Assembly: GCA_018267275.1 (NCBI GenBank)
Contig: JAFDYV010000004.1
Span: 248,001 to 312,000 of the forward strand
Direction: 5' to 3'
DNA from: Bacteroidota bacterium
Lineage (GTDB): Bacteria; Bacteroidota; Bacteroidia; Cytophagales; Cyclobacteriaceae
DNA length: 64,000 nt
In this document: positions 1 through 7,616 of the stretch, in pieces
Position numbering within the stretch: position 1 is the stretch's first letter
How the letters are laid out: every line of letters begins with the position of its first letter
Made by a program: the position numbers and the translations under genes
The notes under the pieces: generated by a model
Database searches by the model: none
Told to the model about the DNA's origin: nothing
Seen by the model: only the letters and a program-made list of their open reading frames with translations

Positions 1-211
1 CAGTATAAATCGAAACATTGTTCTGCACTTTAACATTTCTGCCTAATACCACTTCTGGCGATATCACAACATTTTGCCCGATGTTGCAATTTTCACCAAT
101 TCTACAGCCCGGCATTATATGAGAAAAATGCCAAATCTTAGAGCCGGCACCTATCTCACATCCCTCATCGATTACCGCAGTAGCGTGTGAAAAATACTTT
201 TGATCAGGCAT
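1..211 (-). CDS. wbpD: UDP-2-acetamido-3-amino-glucuronate N-acetyltransferase-like (partial, C-terminus beyond window edge)
   Basis: The first 70 residues are present and begin MPDQKYFSHATAVIDEGCEI. They carry the left-handed beta-helix pattern of hexapeptide acyltransferases (repeats such as IGAGSKIW, IGENCNIG, LGRNVKVQ). The stretch NCNIGQNVVI followed by VQNNVSIYT matches my memory of WbpD/WlbB, which acetylates the 3-amino group of UDP-GlcNAc3NA using acetyl-CoA in the cytoplasm. The ATG at 211-209 overlaps the end of the aminotransferase gene by 8 bases, so the two are translationally linked. That linkage fits the known order of steps: transamination, then acetylation. The catalytic and C-terminal coils lie outside the window. 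Confidence 0.8.
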   Translation of the reverse strand, partial: MPDQKYFSHATAVIDEGCEIGAGSKIWHFSHIMPGCRIGENCNIGQNVVISPEVVLGRNVKVQNNVSIYT

Positions 212-1337
212 GCTTAGGATAGGCTATTATACTTTCACAAATGTATGCCAATTCTTCGTTGGTCATTTCAGTATGAATGGGCAGAGAAATAACAACCTTT
301 GAAAGTTGCTCTGTTACCGGAAAGCTACCGACTCCAAACTCTGGCTTCCGGTAGGCTTTCTGCAAATGAAGCGGCACCGGATAATAAATCATGGACGGAA
401 TCCCGTTGTCTTCTAGGTATTTTTTAAAATGATCTCGGTCAATACCCTTTGTTTTCAGTGTGTACTGGTGAAATGCGTGTGTTGAGTTGAGTGCTCGCGC
501 TGGACGTTCGATAAAATTGCAGGCCGCTAAAGCTTTGTCATAGTATGCCGCAACTTCATTCCTTTTGTTCGTATACTCTTCTAAAAACTTAAGCTTGACA
601 TTTAGTATTGCGGCTTGCAGGGTATCCAATCGGCTGTTGATGCCCACTACGTCATGGTGGTATTTGATCTTTTGGCCGTGCGTTGAGATCATATGCATGG
701 CCTCAGCCAGCGCACCGTCATGGGTGAAAATTGCACCTCCGTCACCGAAACAACCTAAATTCTTGGATGGGAAAAACGAGGTAGTGCCTGCATTGCCCAT
801 GGTGCCCGCCTTTTTAGCTTCTCCATTGCTGAATGTATAAGTGGCACCAATCGCTTGCGCTGCATCCTCTATCACAAAAAGGTTGTTGCGTTGGGCAATG
901 TCAAGTATTGGCTCCATATCGGCACATTGGCCATACAAATGCACCGGCACTATCGCCTTGGTACGGTTGGTGATTTTTCCTTCAATTTGCTTTACATCAA
1001 TGTTGAATGTGTCCTTGTCAACATCAACAAATACGGGTTCCAGTCCCAATAGCGCAACTACTTCTGCTGTGGCTACATAGGTGTGCACGGGCAGAATAAC
1101 TTCGTCCCCTCTATTTAGCCCAAGGGCCATCATAGCAACCTGCAACGCATCGGTGCCGTTGGCGCAAGTAACTACGTGGGCATTTTGTGTTTTTGCGGAA
1201 AGTGCTTTTGCAAATTCCTTCACTTCGGGGCCTTGGATAAAGGCAGTGGACATCAATACCCGGTTAATAGCGGAGTCAACTTCATCTTTGATGCGGAGGT
1301 ATTGCCCCCGCAGATCAACCATCTCTATCTTTTTCAT
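204..1337 (-). CDS. wbpE: DegT/DnrJ/EryC1 family sugar aminotransferase, WbpE-type
   Basis: A PLP-dependent aminotransferase of 377 residues that would transaminate a 3-keto UDP-sugar (UDP-3-keto-GlcNAcA in the WbpE/WlbC branch). Visible features are CANGTDALQ (58-66, phosphate cup), IEDAAQ around 156-161, and the PLP lysine in SFFPSKNLG at K192. The fold-wide pattern YHHxxxGINSRLDTLQAAIL is also present. The start is placed at 1337 because its ATG overlaps the galE stop (ATGA); an upstream ATG at 1370 would force a 37-base overlap and adds residues unlike the family. It sits between galE and the acetyltransferase in a tightly packed operon. The substrate is inferred from the neighbouring TviB/WbpA and WbpD types. 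Confidence 0.88.
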   Translation of the reverse strand: MKKIEMVDLRGQYLRIKDEVDSAINRVLMSTAFIQGPEVKEFAKALSAKTQNAHVVTCANGTDALQVAMMALGLNRGDEVILPVHTYVATAEVVALLGLEPVFVDVDKDTFNIDVKQIEGKITNRTKAIVPVHLYGQCADMEPILDIAQRNNLFVIEDAAQAIGATYTFSNGEAKKAGTMGNAGTTSFFPSKNLGCFGDGGAIFTHDGALAEAMHMISTHGQKIKYHHDVVGINSRLDTLQAAILNVKLKFLEEYTNKRNEVAAYYDKALAACNFIERPARALNSTHAFHQYTLKTKGIDRDHFKKYLEDNGIPSMIYYPVPLHLQKAYRKPEFGVGSFPVTEQLSKVVISLPIHTEMTNEELAYICESIIAYPKHA

Positions 1338-2353
1338 TTGATGCCCCGAATATTCTTCTCCCACTGCCACGCGTGCGTCATTGAATCGGTCAAGGACAGT
1401 TCAGTTTTCCACCCGAGCAATTTCTCCGCCTTTGCGGGATTGGCAAAAATCTTCTCAACATCACCAGCCCTCCGTGGCCCCACCTCATATTTCAATTTGA
1501 CGCCCGTAGCTGTCTGAAAACAATCCACCACTTCTAAAACTGATACCCCCTTACCCGTGCCTAAGTTGAAGGCTTCAAATCGATGGTCAAGAGATTCAAT
1601 TTTTTCCAACGCTGCAGCATGCGCTTTTGCCAAGTCAACTACATGAATGAAATCGCGAAGACAACTGCCGTCCGGAGTATTGTAGTCGTTTCCAAAAACG
1701 ATGAGCTTTTGACGTACGCCTGCCGCTGTTTGGGTGATATATGGCACTAAGTTATTGGGTACCCCGATTGGTAACTCTCCGATCAATGCCGAGGGATGGG
1801 CGCCCACCGGATTGAAGTAGCGGAGCGAGATCGCCTTCAAGAGATTGTTTGACGCGATGCAATCCTCCAAAATTCGCTCGCACATTTGTTTGGTCGCCCC
1901 GTAGGGTGATTCTGCCCGTTTAAAAGGGGCCGTTTCATCTACCGGAATGTGGTCGGGTTGCCCGTAAACCGTGCATGATGAAGAAAATATCAATTCGTTT
2001 ACACCAAACTCGGCCATCACTTTCAACAGTTCAACCATCGAAGCGATATTATTGTGATAATAAAGTAAAGGCTCAGCCACCGATTCATTCACGGATTTGT
2101 AGGCAGCAAAATGGATAACGCTACTGAATTTCTCTTTATCAAATAGCTTCAACAGGAACGTGCGATCAGCGCAATTGCCTTTGTAAACGCTAACAGCTTT
2201 GCCGGTAATCTGCTCGATTCCATCTACCATTCGTTGCTCACTTCGCGAAAAATCATCAAGCAAGACTATATCAAAACCGCGCTCAATTAATTCAACAGCA
2301 GTATGAGCTCCAATGTAACCAGCCCCTCCTGTTAGTAGTACTTTTTTAGGCAT
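1334..2353 (-). CDS. galE: UDP-glucose 4-epimerase
   Basis: An extended short-chain dehydrogenase of 339 residues. It has the NAD-binding motif TGGAGYIG (8-15), the SSSCTVYG block holding the active-site serine/threonine, and the catalytic YGATK (Tyr-x3-Lys). The tail region RAGDVEKIFANPAKAEKLLGW is classic GalE. It interconverts UDP-glucose and UDP-galactose, or the N-acetyl forms, in the cytoplasm and supplies galactose-type sugars for polysaccharide synthesis. It lies 3 bases after the dehydrogenase gene and overlaps the aminotransferase start, so all five genes look co-transcribed. Substrate width (Glc versus GlcNAc) cannot be told from reading. Confidence 0.93.
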   Translation of the reverse strand: MPKKVLLTGGAGYIGAHTAVELIERGFDIVLLDDFSRSEQRMVDGIEQITGKAVSVYKGNCADRTFLLKLFDKEKFSSVIHFAAYKSVNESVAEPLLYYHNNIASMVELLKVMAEFGVNELIFSSSCTVYGQPDHIPVDETAPFKRAESPYGATKQMCERILEDCIASNNLLKAISLRYFNPVGAHPSALIGELPIGVPNNLVPYITQTAAGVRQKLIVFGNDYNTPDGSCLRDFIHVVDLAKAHAAALEKIESLDHRFEAFNLGTGKGVSVLEVVDCFQTATGVKLKYEVGPRRAGDVEKIFANPAKAEKLLGWKTELSLTDSMTHAWQWEKNIRGIK

Positions 2354-2356
2354 GGC

Positions 2357-3613
2357 TTATAGTCTCGCTGTTATTTGTGATTTTTCTAAAAAGCCTTTGA
2401 TGTCGTAGACAACTGCGTTGGACTCCTTTAAGTCATTTAGGTCAAGAGTTGTGAACTCACGGTGGCTCACTGCTAACACAACGGCATGATACTTCCTTGC
2501 CGGCTTGTCAATCATCGTTAAACCATATTCATGCTTGACTTCGCTTTCATCGGCTTGTGGATCATAAATATCTACTTGCGTGCCAAAGCTCTTAAGTTCT
2601 TTAATTAAGTCTACAACTTTGCTGTTGCGAATGTCAGGGCAGTTTTCCTTGAATGTGATGCCCAGCACTAAAACCTTCGCGTCAAAAATCGGGAGCTTGT
2701 TTTTTGCCATGAGTTTCACCACTTCGTTAGCAATGTAGATTCCCATGTTGTCGTTAATTCTCCTCCCGGAAAGAATTACTTCCGGATGATAGCCAAGGCT
2801 CTCTGCCTTGTAGGTGAGGTAATAAGGATCCACACCAATACAATGGCCGCCCACCAATCCTGGCTTAAAGGGCAAGAAATTCCATTTGGTTCCAGCTGCT
2901 TCCAGCACCTCGTGGGTATCAATGCCGATGCGCTGAAAAATCATCGCTAGCTCATTGATGAACGCAATATTCACGTCTCGTTGTGAGTTCTCAATCACTT
3001 TGGCAGCTTCGGCAACCTTTAACGAAGAAGCTTTGTAAGTGCCTGCCACAATGATTTTTTTATACAGTTGGTCTACCCTTTCTGCCACCTCGGGAGTGCT
3101 TCCACTGGTCACCTTTTTGATGTTTGCCACGCGGTGTTGCTTGTCACCGGGGTTGATTCTTTCAGGAGAATAGCCGGCAAAAAAATCTTTGTTAAATGTC
3201 AATCCGCTTACCTTTTCAAGAATGGGGACACAAACTTCTTCTGTGCATCCGGGGTAAACGGTAGATTCATAAATGACAATGTCACCTTTCTTCAAAACGG
3301 ACCCCACCGTTTTACTCGCGCTCTCCAAAGGCCGTAAATCAGGCTTGCGGTATTCGTCTACGGGAGTGGGCACGGTAACGATGTAAACGTTAACACTCTT
3401 CAAATCATCAATATTGGCGCTGTAACTGAGTTGCGCGGCCTGTTGCAGTTCATTTTTTTCGACCTCCAATGTGCGATCAAAACCTGCCTGCAACTCAGCG
3501 ATTCGCTCTTTGTTTATGTCAAAGCCAACCACCGACATTTTCTTACCAAATTCTACTGCCAAGGGTAAACCCACATAGCCAAGCCCGATAATTCCTAGTT
3601 TTTCCACAGTCAC
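2357..3613 (-). CDS. tviB: Nucleotide-sugar dehydrogenase, TviB/WbpA type (UDP-GlcNAc 6-dehydrogenase)
   Basis: A protein of 418 residues with the Rossmann start [18 protein letters not shown], the [11 protein letters not shown] loop, and the catalytic cysteine in [22 protein letters not shown]-terminal UDP-binding part contains [16 protein letters not shown]. The sequence resembles Vi-antigen TviB closely, which oxidises UDP-GlcNAc to UDP-GlcNAcA with 2 NAD+. It would make the acidic sugar on which the downstream aminotransferase and acetyltransferase act once a 3-oxidase (WbpB type) has worked; that oxidase is not in the window. It overlaps the upstream epimerase gene by 4 bases. Choice of UDP-GlcNAc over UDP-ManNAc or UDP-Glc is by resemblance only. 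Confidence 0.88.
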   Translation of the reverse strand: MTVEKLGIIGLGYVGLPLAVEFGKKMSVVGFDINKERIAELQAGFDRTLEVEKNELQQAAQLSYSANIDDLKSVNVYIVTVPTPVDEYRKPDLRPLESASKTVGSVLKKGDIVIYESTVYPGCTEEVCVPILEKVSGLTFNKDFFAGYSPERINPGDKQHRVANIKKVTSGSTPEVAERVDQLYKKIIVAGTYKASSLKVAEAAKVIENSQRDVNIAFINELAMIFQRIGIDTHEVLEAAGTKWNFLPFKPGLVGGHCIGVDPYYLTYKAESLGYHPEVILSGRRINDNMGIYIANEVVKLMAKNKLPIFDAKVLVLGITFKENCPDIRNSKVVDLIKELKSFGTQVDIYDPQADESEVKHEYGLTMIDKPARKYHAVVLAVSHREFTTLDLNDLKESNAVVYDIKGFLEKSQITARL

Positions 3614-4626
3614 AATTTTATGTTGTAGTAATCAATATACCAATCAATAAACTTACCCACGCCCTGCTCGATAGGAGTTGAAGGGCGAAAGTTGATTTCA
3701 TTCATTAAATCATCTACGTTGGCCAACGCCTCTGGTACATCGCCTTCTTGCATCGGCATCAGTTTTTTTATCGCTTTTTTACCAAGTTTTTCTTCAATCA
3801 ATTCGATGTAACGCATCAGTTCAATCGTGCTATTGTTGCCAACATTGTAAATACGGTATGGGGCAAAGCTCGTTGCCGGATCTGGCTTGACCGCACTCCA
3901 ATCTGCGGATGGTTGCGCTATTTTAGGAACTAACCGCACTACACATTCAACCAAGTCATCGATAAAGGTGAAATCACGTTTCATTTTGCCTTCATTGAAA
4001 ACATGTATGGGCGTTCCCTCGATGATAGACTTTGTAAAGATAAACAACGCCATGTCAGGCCGGCCAAAAGGGCCATAGGCCGAAAAAAACCTTAGGCCGG
4101 TAGTAGGCAATTTATATAATACCGAATAGGAATGCGCCATCAATTCGTTTGCCCGTTTAGTGGCTGCATACAGGGCCAATGGGTGATCTACATGGTGATG
4201 GTTGGAAAATGGCATCATTTGGTTGGCTCCGTACACTGAACTAGAAGAAGCGTATACCAAATGTTTCACGCGAGAATGCCTACAGCCTTCTAATACATTC
4301 AAAAAACCGACAATGTTACTTTCTACATAAGTGTGCGGATTTTCGATTGAATAGCGTACGCCAGCTTGAGCCGCTAGGTTGATCACATAGTCAAATTCGA
4401 TTTCATGAAACAGATGCTCCACGCCCTCCCTATTAGAAATGTCAATTAACCGAAAGTCAAATGAGGCATGCCGTTCGAGAACGGCCGTCCGTGCCTTTTT
4501 GAGTGACACATCGTAGTATTCGTTGAGGTTGTCGACACCCACCACTTGGTAGCCCAGTGCAAGCAACTTGCTACTCACGTGAAACCCTATAAACCCGGCA
4601 GAGCCGGTGACAAGTACTTTCGGCAT
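3610..4626 (-). CDS. UDP-glucuronate 4-epimerase-like SDR protein (CapI/LspL type)
   Basis: An extended SDR of 338 residues. It has the NAD motif TGSAGFIG (7-14), then [17 protein letters not shown], a hallmark of the UDP-glucuronate 4-epimerase (CapI/LspL/GAE) group, then ASSSSVYG and the catalytic YAATK. It probably epimerises C4 of UDP-GlcA, or of the UDP-GlcNAcA made by the next gene, giving galacturonate-type sugars. It is the first gene of the minus-strand operon and its stop overlaps the dehydrogenase start. A -7-like element (TAATTTTG) lies 13 bases ahead of its ATG. Which of the two acids is the real substrate is open. Confidence 0.85.
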   Translation of the reverse strand: MPKVLVTGSAGFIGFHVSSKLLALGYQVVGVDNLNEYYDVSLKKARTAVLERHASFDFRLIDISNREGVEHLFHEIEFDYVINLAAQAGVRYSIENPHTYVESNIVGFLNVLEGCRHSRVKHLVYASSSSVYGANQMMPFSNHHHVDHPLALYAATKRANELMAHSYSVLYKLPTTGLRFFSAYGPFGRPDMALFIFTKSIIEGTPIHVFNEGKMKRDFTFIDDLVECVVRLVPKIAQPSADWSAVKPDPATSFAPYRIYNVGNNSTIELMRYIELIEEKLGKKAIKKLMPMQEGDVPEALANVDDLMNEINFRPSTPIEQGVGKFIDWYIDYYNIKL

Positions 4627-4638
4627 AATTTAAGCCTG

Positions 4639-4646
4639 CAAAATTA
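4639..4646 (-). promoter_or_regulatory. Possible -7 element (TAATTTTG) for the sugar operon
   Basis: On the minus strand TAATTTTG fits the Bacteroidota -7 consensus TAnnTTTG and lies 12 bases upstream of the epimerase ATG. No TTG is seen 19-21 bases further upstream, so the call rests on one box only. It is in the 72-base divergent gap shared with the chain-length gene. Confidence 0.4.
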
Positions 4647-4698
4647 ACATTTTGTTTGTCCATGAATAGGCTAAAAAATCCGTTTCTTTGCAATAATT

Positions 4699-5541
4699 AT
4701 GAGTTCAATGCAAGATGAAATCGATTTGCTCGACCTAGGAATTAAGGTGGTTGGGTTCTTTAGGAAGATTTTTTGGCAACTGGTAATCGCTGCAGCGCTA
4801 GGCGCGGGGTTGGGTTTTGGTTTTTTTTCGCTGGTACCGAAACAGTACGAGAGCAAGATGTTAATACAATCGGAGAAACTCACTTACTCATTAGGTAAGT
4901 CTTTGCTTGATGACTTAAACCAACTGGCTCTCGAAAAAAGTTGGGACTCTCTGGGGGCAAAATTGGGCATAACAGCCACCGATGCCGAGACGATTATCGC
5001 GATTCATCTAAAAAGCCCAATTGACCGAGCCGACCAGTTAAAAGAAAGTGAAAAAAGTTCATTTGAGATTATTGTACGCGTCTACGACTTGACCAAACTA
5101 ATTCTGATTCAAAATGGACTGGAGAAATATTTAGGTAACAATCATTTCACATTGCAGTTTGAAACGATGAAGAAGGAATACTACTTGGCAGTAATCTCAA
5201 AGCTCGATGAACAGATTGCAAAATTGAAGATACAGCAAGAACAGTTTGATGCCGGAAAATTGTATGTGGGGGGAAAAGATGCCGCCTATTATTTTGATCC
5301 ATCAGTGTTCAATTCTCGCATTCTAGATTGTGAGTTGAAGAAATTGAAATATCAAGATAGTGTTAAACTTGTCAAAAAAGTGAAGGTAATCACTGGATTT
5401 ATGTCGTTCCAAAAACCTGTCTTCCCAAAATTACGGCAGTCTGTGGTGGTGGGTGCTGCTGTTGGAGTAGTTGTTGTTCTGGCAATAGCGCTGCTCAGGC
5501 GGCTCAATAAAGCTCTCAAGAGTGATTCACCTGCTGCGTAA
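4699..5541 (+). CDS. Chain-length determinant (Wzz)-like membrane protein
   Basis: A 280-residue protein with one transmembrane helix near 24-45, a long extracytoplasmic part rich in charged helix, and a second helix near 248-267 preceded by FQKPVFPKLRQS. This two-helix layout with a proline-rich turn before the last helix is that of polysaccharide co-polymerases (Wzz family), which set polymer length. No tyrosine-kinase domain is attached. It diverges from the sugar operon, which supports a polysaccharide role. Its end overlaps ccmB by 20 bases, so it may be co-transcribed with the haem genes. A second in-frame ATG at 4708 is also a possible start. Confidence 0.65.
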   Translation: MSSMQDEIDLLDLGIKVVGFFRKIFWQLVIAAALGAGLGFGFFSLVPKQYESKMLIQSEKLTYSLGKSLLDDLNQLALEKSWDSLGAKLGITATDAETIIAIHLKSPIDRADQLKESEKSSFEIIVRVYDLTKLILIQNGLEKYLGNNHFTLQFETMKKEYYLAVISKLDEQIAKLKIQQEQFDAGKLYVGGKDAAYYFDPSVFNSRILDCELKKLKYQDSVKLVKKVKVITGFMSFQKPVFPKLRQSVVVGAAVGVVVVLAIALLRRLNKALKSDSPAA

Positions 5542-6175
5542 AGAACTTAAGTTAGAACTCAGACGAAAGTCAGTCATCGCAGGGCTTTCATTATACCTTG
5601 TTAGCACCGTCTTTATCTATTATCTATCAATTGGCTTCAACCGTCAGGTGCTTAACCCTTTGGTTTGGAGTGCCATATTTTGGGCTACTTTATTGTTTAG
5701 CGCCATCAATACAATTGCCAAGAGTTTTATAGGCGAAAAACGCGGCATAGAGATCTACTATTTTTCTATTGTTGCACCCGAAAAAGTAGTTGCCAGCAAA
5801 ATCATCTACAACTCGATTCTAAGCTTGTTGATGTGTCTGGCTGGCTACGGCTTATTCGCCACATTATTATCAAACCCCATCCAGGATCACTTCACCTTTT
5901 TTGGTGTTTTAATTCTGACAAGCATCGGCTTTGCCGCATCGCTCACGCTCATGTCCGCCATTTCTGCCAAAGCAAATAATAGCAACGTGCTGATGGCGGT
6001 ATTGAGCTTTCCGGTGGTGGTTTCAATTTTATTGCTCGCCATCCGCGCCACAAAAAATTGCATCGATGGTTTGGATCCATCGGTCAGTTACGATGAACTC
6101 GTTACCTTGTTTGCCATTAATTGTTTGGTAGGTGCAGTGTCATATTTACTGTTCCCGTATATTTGGCGCAGCTAA
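5522..6175 (+). CDS. ccmB: Haem exporter membrane subunit CcmB
   Basis: A 217-residue hydrophobic protein with about six membrane helices. The N-terminus MIHLLRKELKLELRRKS and the stretch KSFIGEKRGIEIYYFSIVAP are typical of CcmB, the permease of the CcmAB complex that powers release of haem-loaded CcmE. The start is a GTG at 5522, inside the end of the preceding gene; no nearer ATG suits the family start. No ATPase gene (ccmA) is next to it, so the partner must be encoded elsewhere or be absent. The downstream genes ccmC, ccmD-like, ccmE and ccmF confirm the system. Confidence 0.9.
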   Translation: MIHLLRKELKLELRRKSVIAGLSLYLVSTVFIYYLSIGFNRQVLNPLVWSAIFWATLLFSAINTIAKSFIGEKRGIEIYYFSIVAPEKVVASKIIYNSILSLLMCLAGYGLFATLLSNPIQDHFTFFGVLILTSIGFAASLTLMSAISAKANNSNVLMAVLSFPVVVSILLLAIRATKNCIDGLDPSVSYDELVTLFAINCLVGAVSYLLFPYIWRS

Positions 6176-6190
6176 TTATTATTGTTGTTG

Positions 6191-6868
6191 ATGCGAAGTT
6201 ATTGGTGGAAGATATTGGCCGTTTTGCTAGTCACTTATTCGTTCGTTGGGGGGCTACTATTTGAGGTGCCTCGGCTTTTTATTTTGAACGAAACCATTCG
6301 GGCCTTATATTTTCATGTGCCGATGTGGTTCAGCATGGTGGCCATGTTTGTTACCTCTACTTATCACGCCATCGTTTACCTGCGCAAAAACAACCCAGAA
6401 GCTGACATTGCATCGAGTTCTTTTGCTGAAGCTGGAGTGGTACTTGGGATGCTCGGTATTTTCACCGGGATGATTTGGGCCAATTACACCTGGGGCTCTC
6501 CTTGGGATGGTGATCCTAAACAAAACGGAGCAGCTATATCGTTGCTTGTTTACTTCGCTTACTTCATCTTGCGCGGCTCAATTTCAAACCACGAACAAAA
6601 AGCCCGACTAAGTGCCGTTTACAACATCTTTGCATTTGTAGCCATGGTTCCGTTGATTTTTATCATTCCCCGCATGATGAGTTCGATGCACCCTGGCAGC
6701 GGGGGTAACCCCGGGTTTAACATGTATGACCTAGACAGCCGCATGCGCATGGTGTTTTACCCAGCAGTGATCGGTTGGATACTGCTCGGAACATGGATGG
6801 GAACATTATTGGTACGTTACAAAAATGTTAAAGAGAAAGTGTATGAATTGGAAGAAACTGTCCGCTAA
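6191..6868 (+). CDS. ccmC: Haem-handling membrane protein CcmC
   Basis: A 225-residue protein with six predicted membrane helices. It carries the tryptophan-rich WWD-type motif as WGSPWDGDPK (101-110), flanked by conserved histidines H42 (FHVPMWF) and H167 (MHPGSGG), the expected haem ligands. CcmC loads haem on to CcmE on the outer face of the inner membrane. The ATG at 6191 is preferred; three TTG codons precede it directly. It follows ccmB by 15 bases and overlaps the CcmD-like gene by 26 bases. Confidence 0.93.
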   Translation: MRSYWWKILAVLLVTYSFVGGLLFEVPRLFILNETIRALYFHVPMWFSMVAMFVTSTYHAIVYLRKNNPEADIASSSFAEAGVVLGMLGIFTGMIWANYTWGSPWDGDPKQNGAAISLLVYFAYFILRGSISNHEQKARLSAVYNIFAFVAMVPLIFIIPRMMSSMHPGSGGNPGFNMYDLDSRMRMVFYPAVIGWILLGTWMGTLLVRYKNVKEKVYELEETVR

Positions 6869-7061
6869 TTTGATGTGTCTGTTATTTTCAATAGGTGCAT
6901 TTGCTCAAACACAAGACGTGCCCATGGCAGATGGAATGCGGGCCGAAGGCAAGATATATGTGGTGGTAGCGATTATACTGGTCATCTTATTTGGCCTAAT
7001 TGGCTACCTGGTTTTCTTAGACCGAAAGCTTACGCAGTTAGAAAAACGTATGCCGAAATAA
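6843..7061 (+). CDS. CcmD-like small membrane protein
   Basis: A 72-residue protein beginning MNWKKLSANL, with a signal-like hydrophobic start ending near AFAQ, a short acidic linker, one membrane helix (about 40-62, VVVAIILVILFGLIGYLVF) and a basic C-terminal tail (RKLTQLEKRMPK). Size, a single helix with a charged tail, and position after ccmC match CcmD, which helps release holo-CcmE from CcmC. Typical CcmD lacks a cleaved signal, so the N-terminal segment is a Bacteroidota-type variation or a second helix. The ATG at 6843 lies inside ccmC. Confidence 0.7.
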   Translation: MNWKKLSANLMCLLFSIGAFAQTQDVPMADGMRAEGKIYVVVAIILVILFGLIGYLVFLDRKLTQLEKRMPK

Positions 7062-7118
7062 AGGCCTGCACAGCAACGCCTTTTTTGACCTATTCAAAAT
7101 TTTTGGTCGCAAAAACCC

Positions 7119-7126
7119 TACCTTTG
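7119..7126 (+). promoter_or_regulatory. Possible -7 promoter element (TACCTTTG) before ccmE
   Basis: TACCTTTG matches TAnnTTTG and ends 26 bases before the ccmE ATG. The nearest TTG is 13 bases upstream, not the usual 19-21. It would let ccmE/ccmF be expressed separately from ccmBC. A purine-rich AGAGGAGAAGGAG runs up to the ATG and may serve as a ribosome-binding site. Confidence 0.45.
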
Positions 7127-7152
7127 CATGCCAAAATCAGAGGAGAAGGAGT

Positions 7153-7563
7153 ATGAAAAAATCGCACATTTTTGCCATTGCCATTATTGGGGTAGCCATC
7201 GTAATCATTATTTCCACCGCGGGCGACTCAAGCACATACGTCAATTTTGACGAAGCTTACCAACTGGCTTCAAACGGAAGCACGTCTTCCATTCACGTAG
7301 TCGGTGAACTTACCAAAGATGCAGACGGAAAAATAACCGGCATCGAAAAAAGTGCCGATAACTTGTCGTTTAGCTTTATGCTGGTGGACGACAAAGGCAA
7401 AGCCCAAAAAGTGTTCTACAACGAACCCATGCCGCCTGATTTCTTGCGGTCAGAAAAAGTGGTGATCATCGGCAGCTATCGAAACGATTTGTTTGTAGCG
7501 AAGAAAATCCTCCTCAAATGCCCGTCAAAGTACCAAGAACAAAAACTAAATGCGGGGGTTTAA
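7153..7563 (+). CDS. ccmE: Haem chaperone CcmE, Cys-x3-Tyr variant
   Basis: A 136-residue protein with a single N-terminal membrane anchor (5-23) and an OB-fold periplasmic domain (about 30-120) containing VVGEL and VFYNEPMPPDF. In most CcmE proteins haem is held covalently by a histidine in HxxxY. Here the matching position is KCPSKYQ, so C123 replaces the histidine and Y127 is kept. Cys-type CcmE proteins are known from Desulfovibrio-like and archaeal Ccm systems, which also lack CcmG and CcmH. The gene sits between ccmD-like and ccmF. The identification is firm; the chemistry of haem attachment is inferred. Confidence 0.9.
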   Translation: MKKSHIFAIAIIGVAIVIIISTAGDSSTYVNFDEAYQLASNGSTSSIHVVGELTKDADGKITGIEKSADNLSFSFMLVDDKGKAQKVFYNEPMPPDFLRSEKVVIIGSYRNDLFVAKKILLKCPSKYQEQKLNAGV

Positions 7564-7589
7564 TTTGAAAATGAGCCTGTTTTCAAATT
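7562..7589. repeat. Perfect 10-base inverted repeat between ccmE and ccmF
   Basis: AATTTGAAAA (7562-7571) and TTTTCAAATT (7580-7589) are exact complements around an 8-base loop. The left arm starts at the ccmE stop codon. The next bases repeat TTCAAATT again. The stem has only two G-C pairs and no T-run of terminator type follows. It shares its arm sequence with the dyad at the ccmF end. Confidence 0.6.
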
Positions 7590-7616
7590 GTTCAAATTTC
7601 AAATTTCAACATTCGC

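Noticed and set aside
6305..6523. Open frame on the minus strand inside ccmC
   Set aside because: It is antisense to a well-conserved gene with all motifs in the other frame, so it is a shadow.
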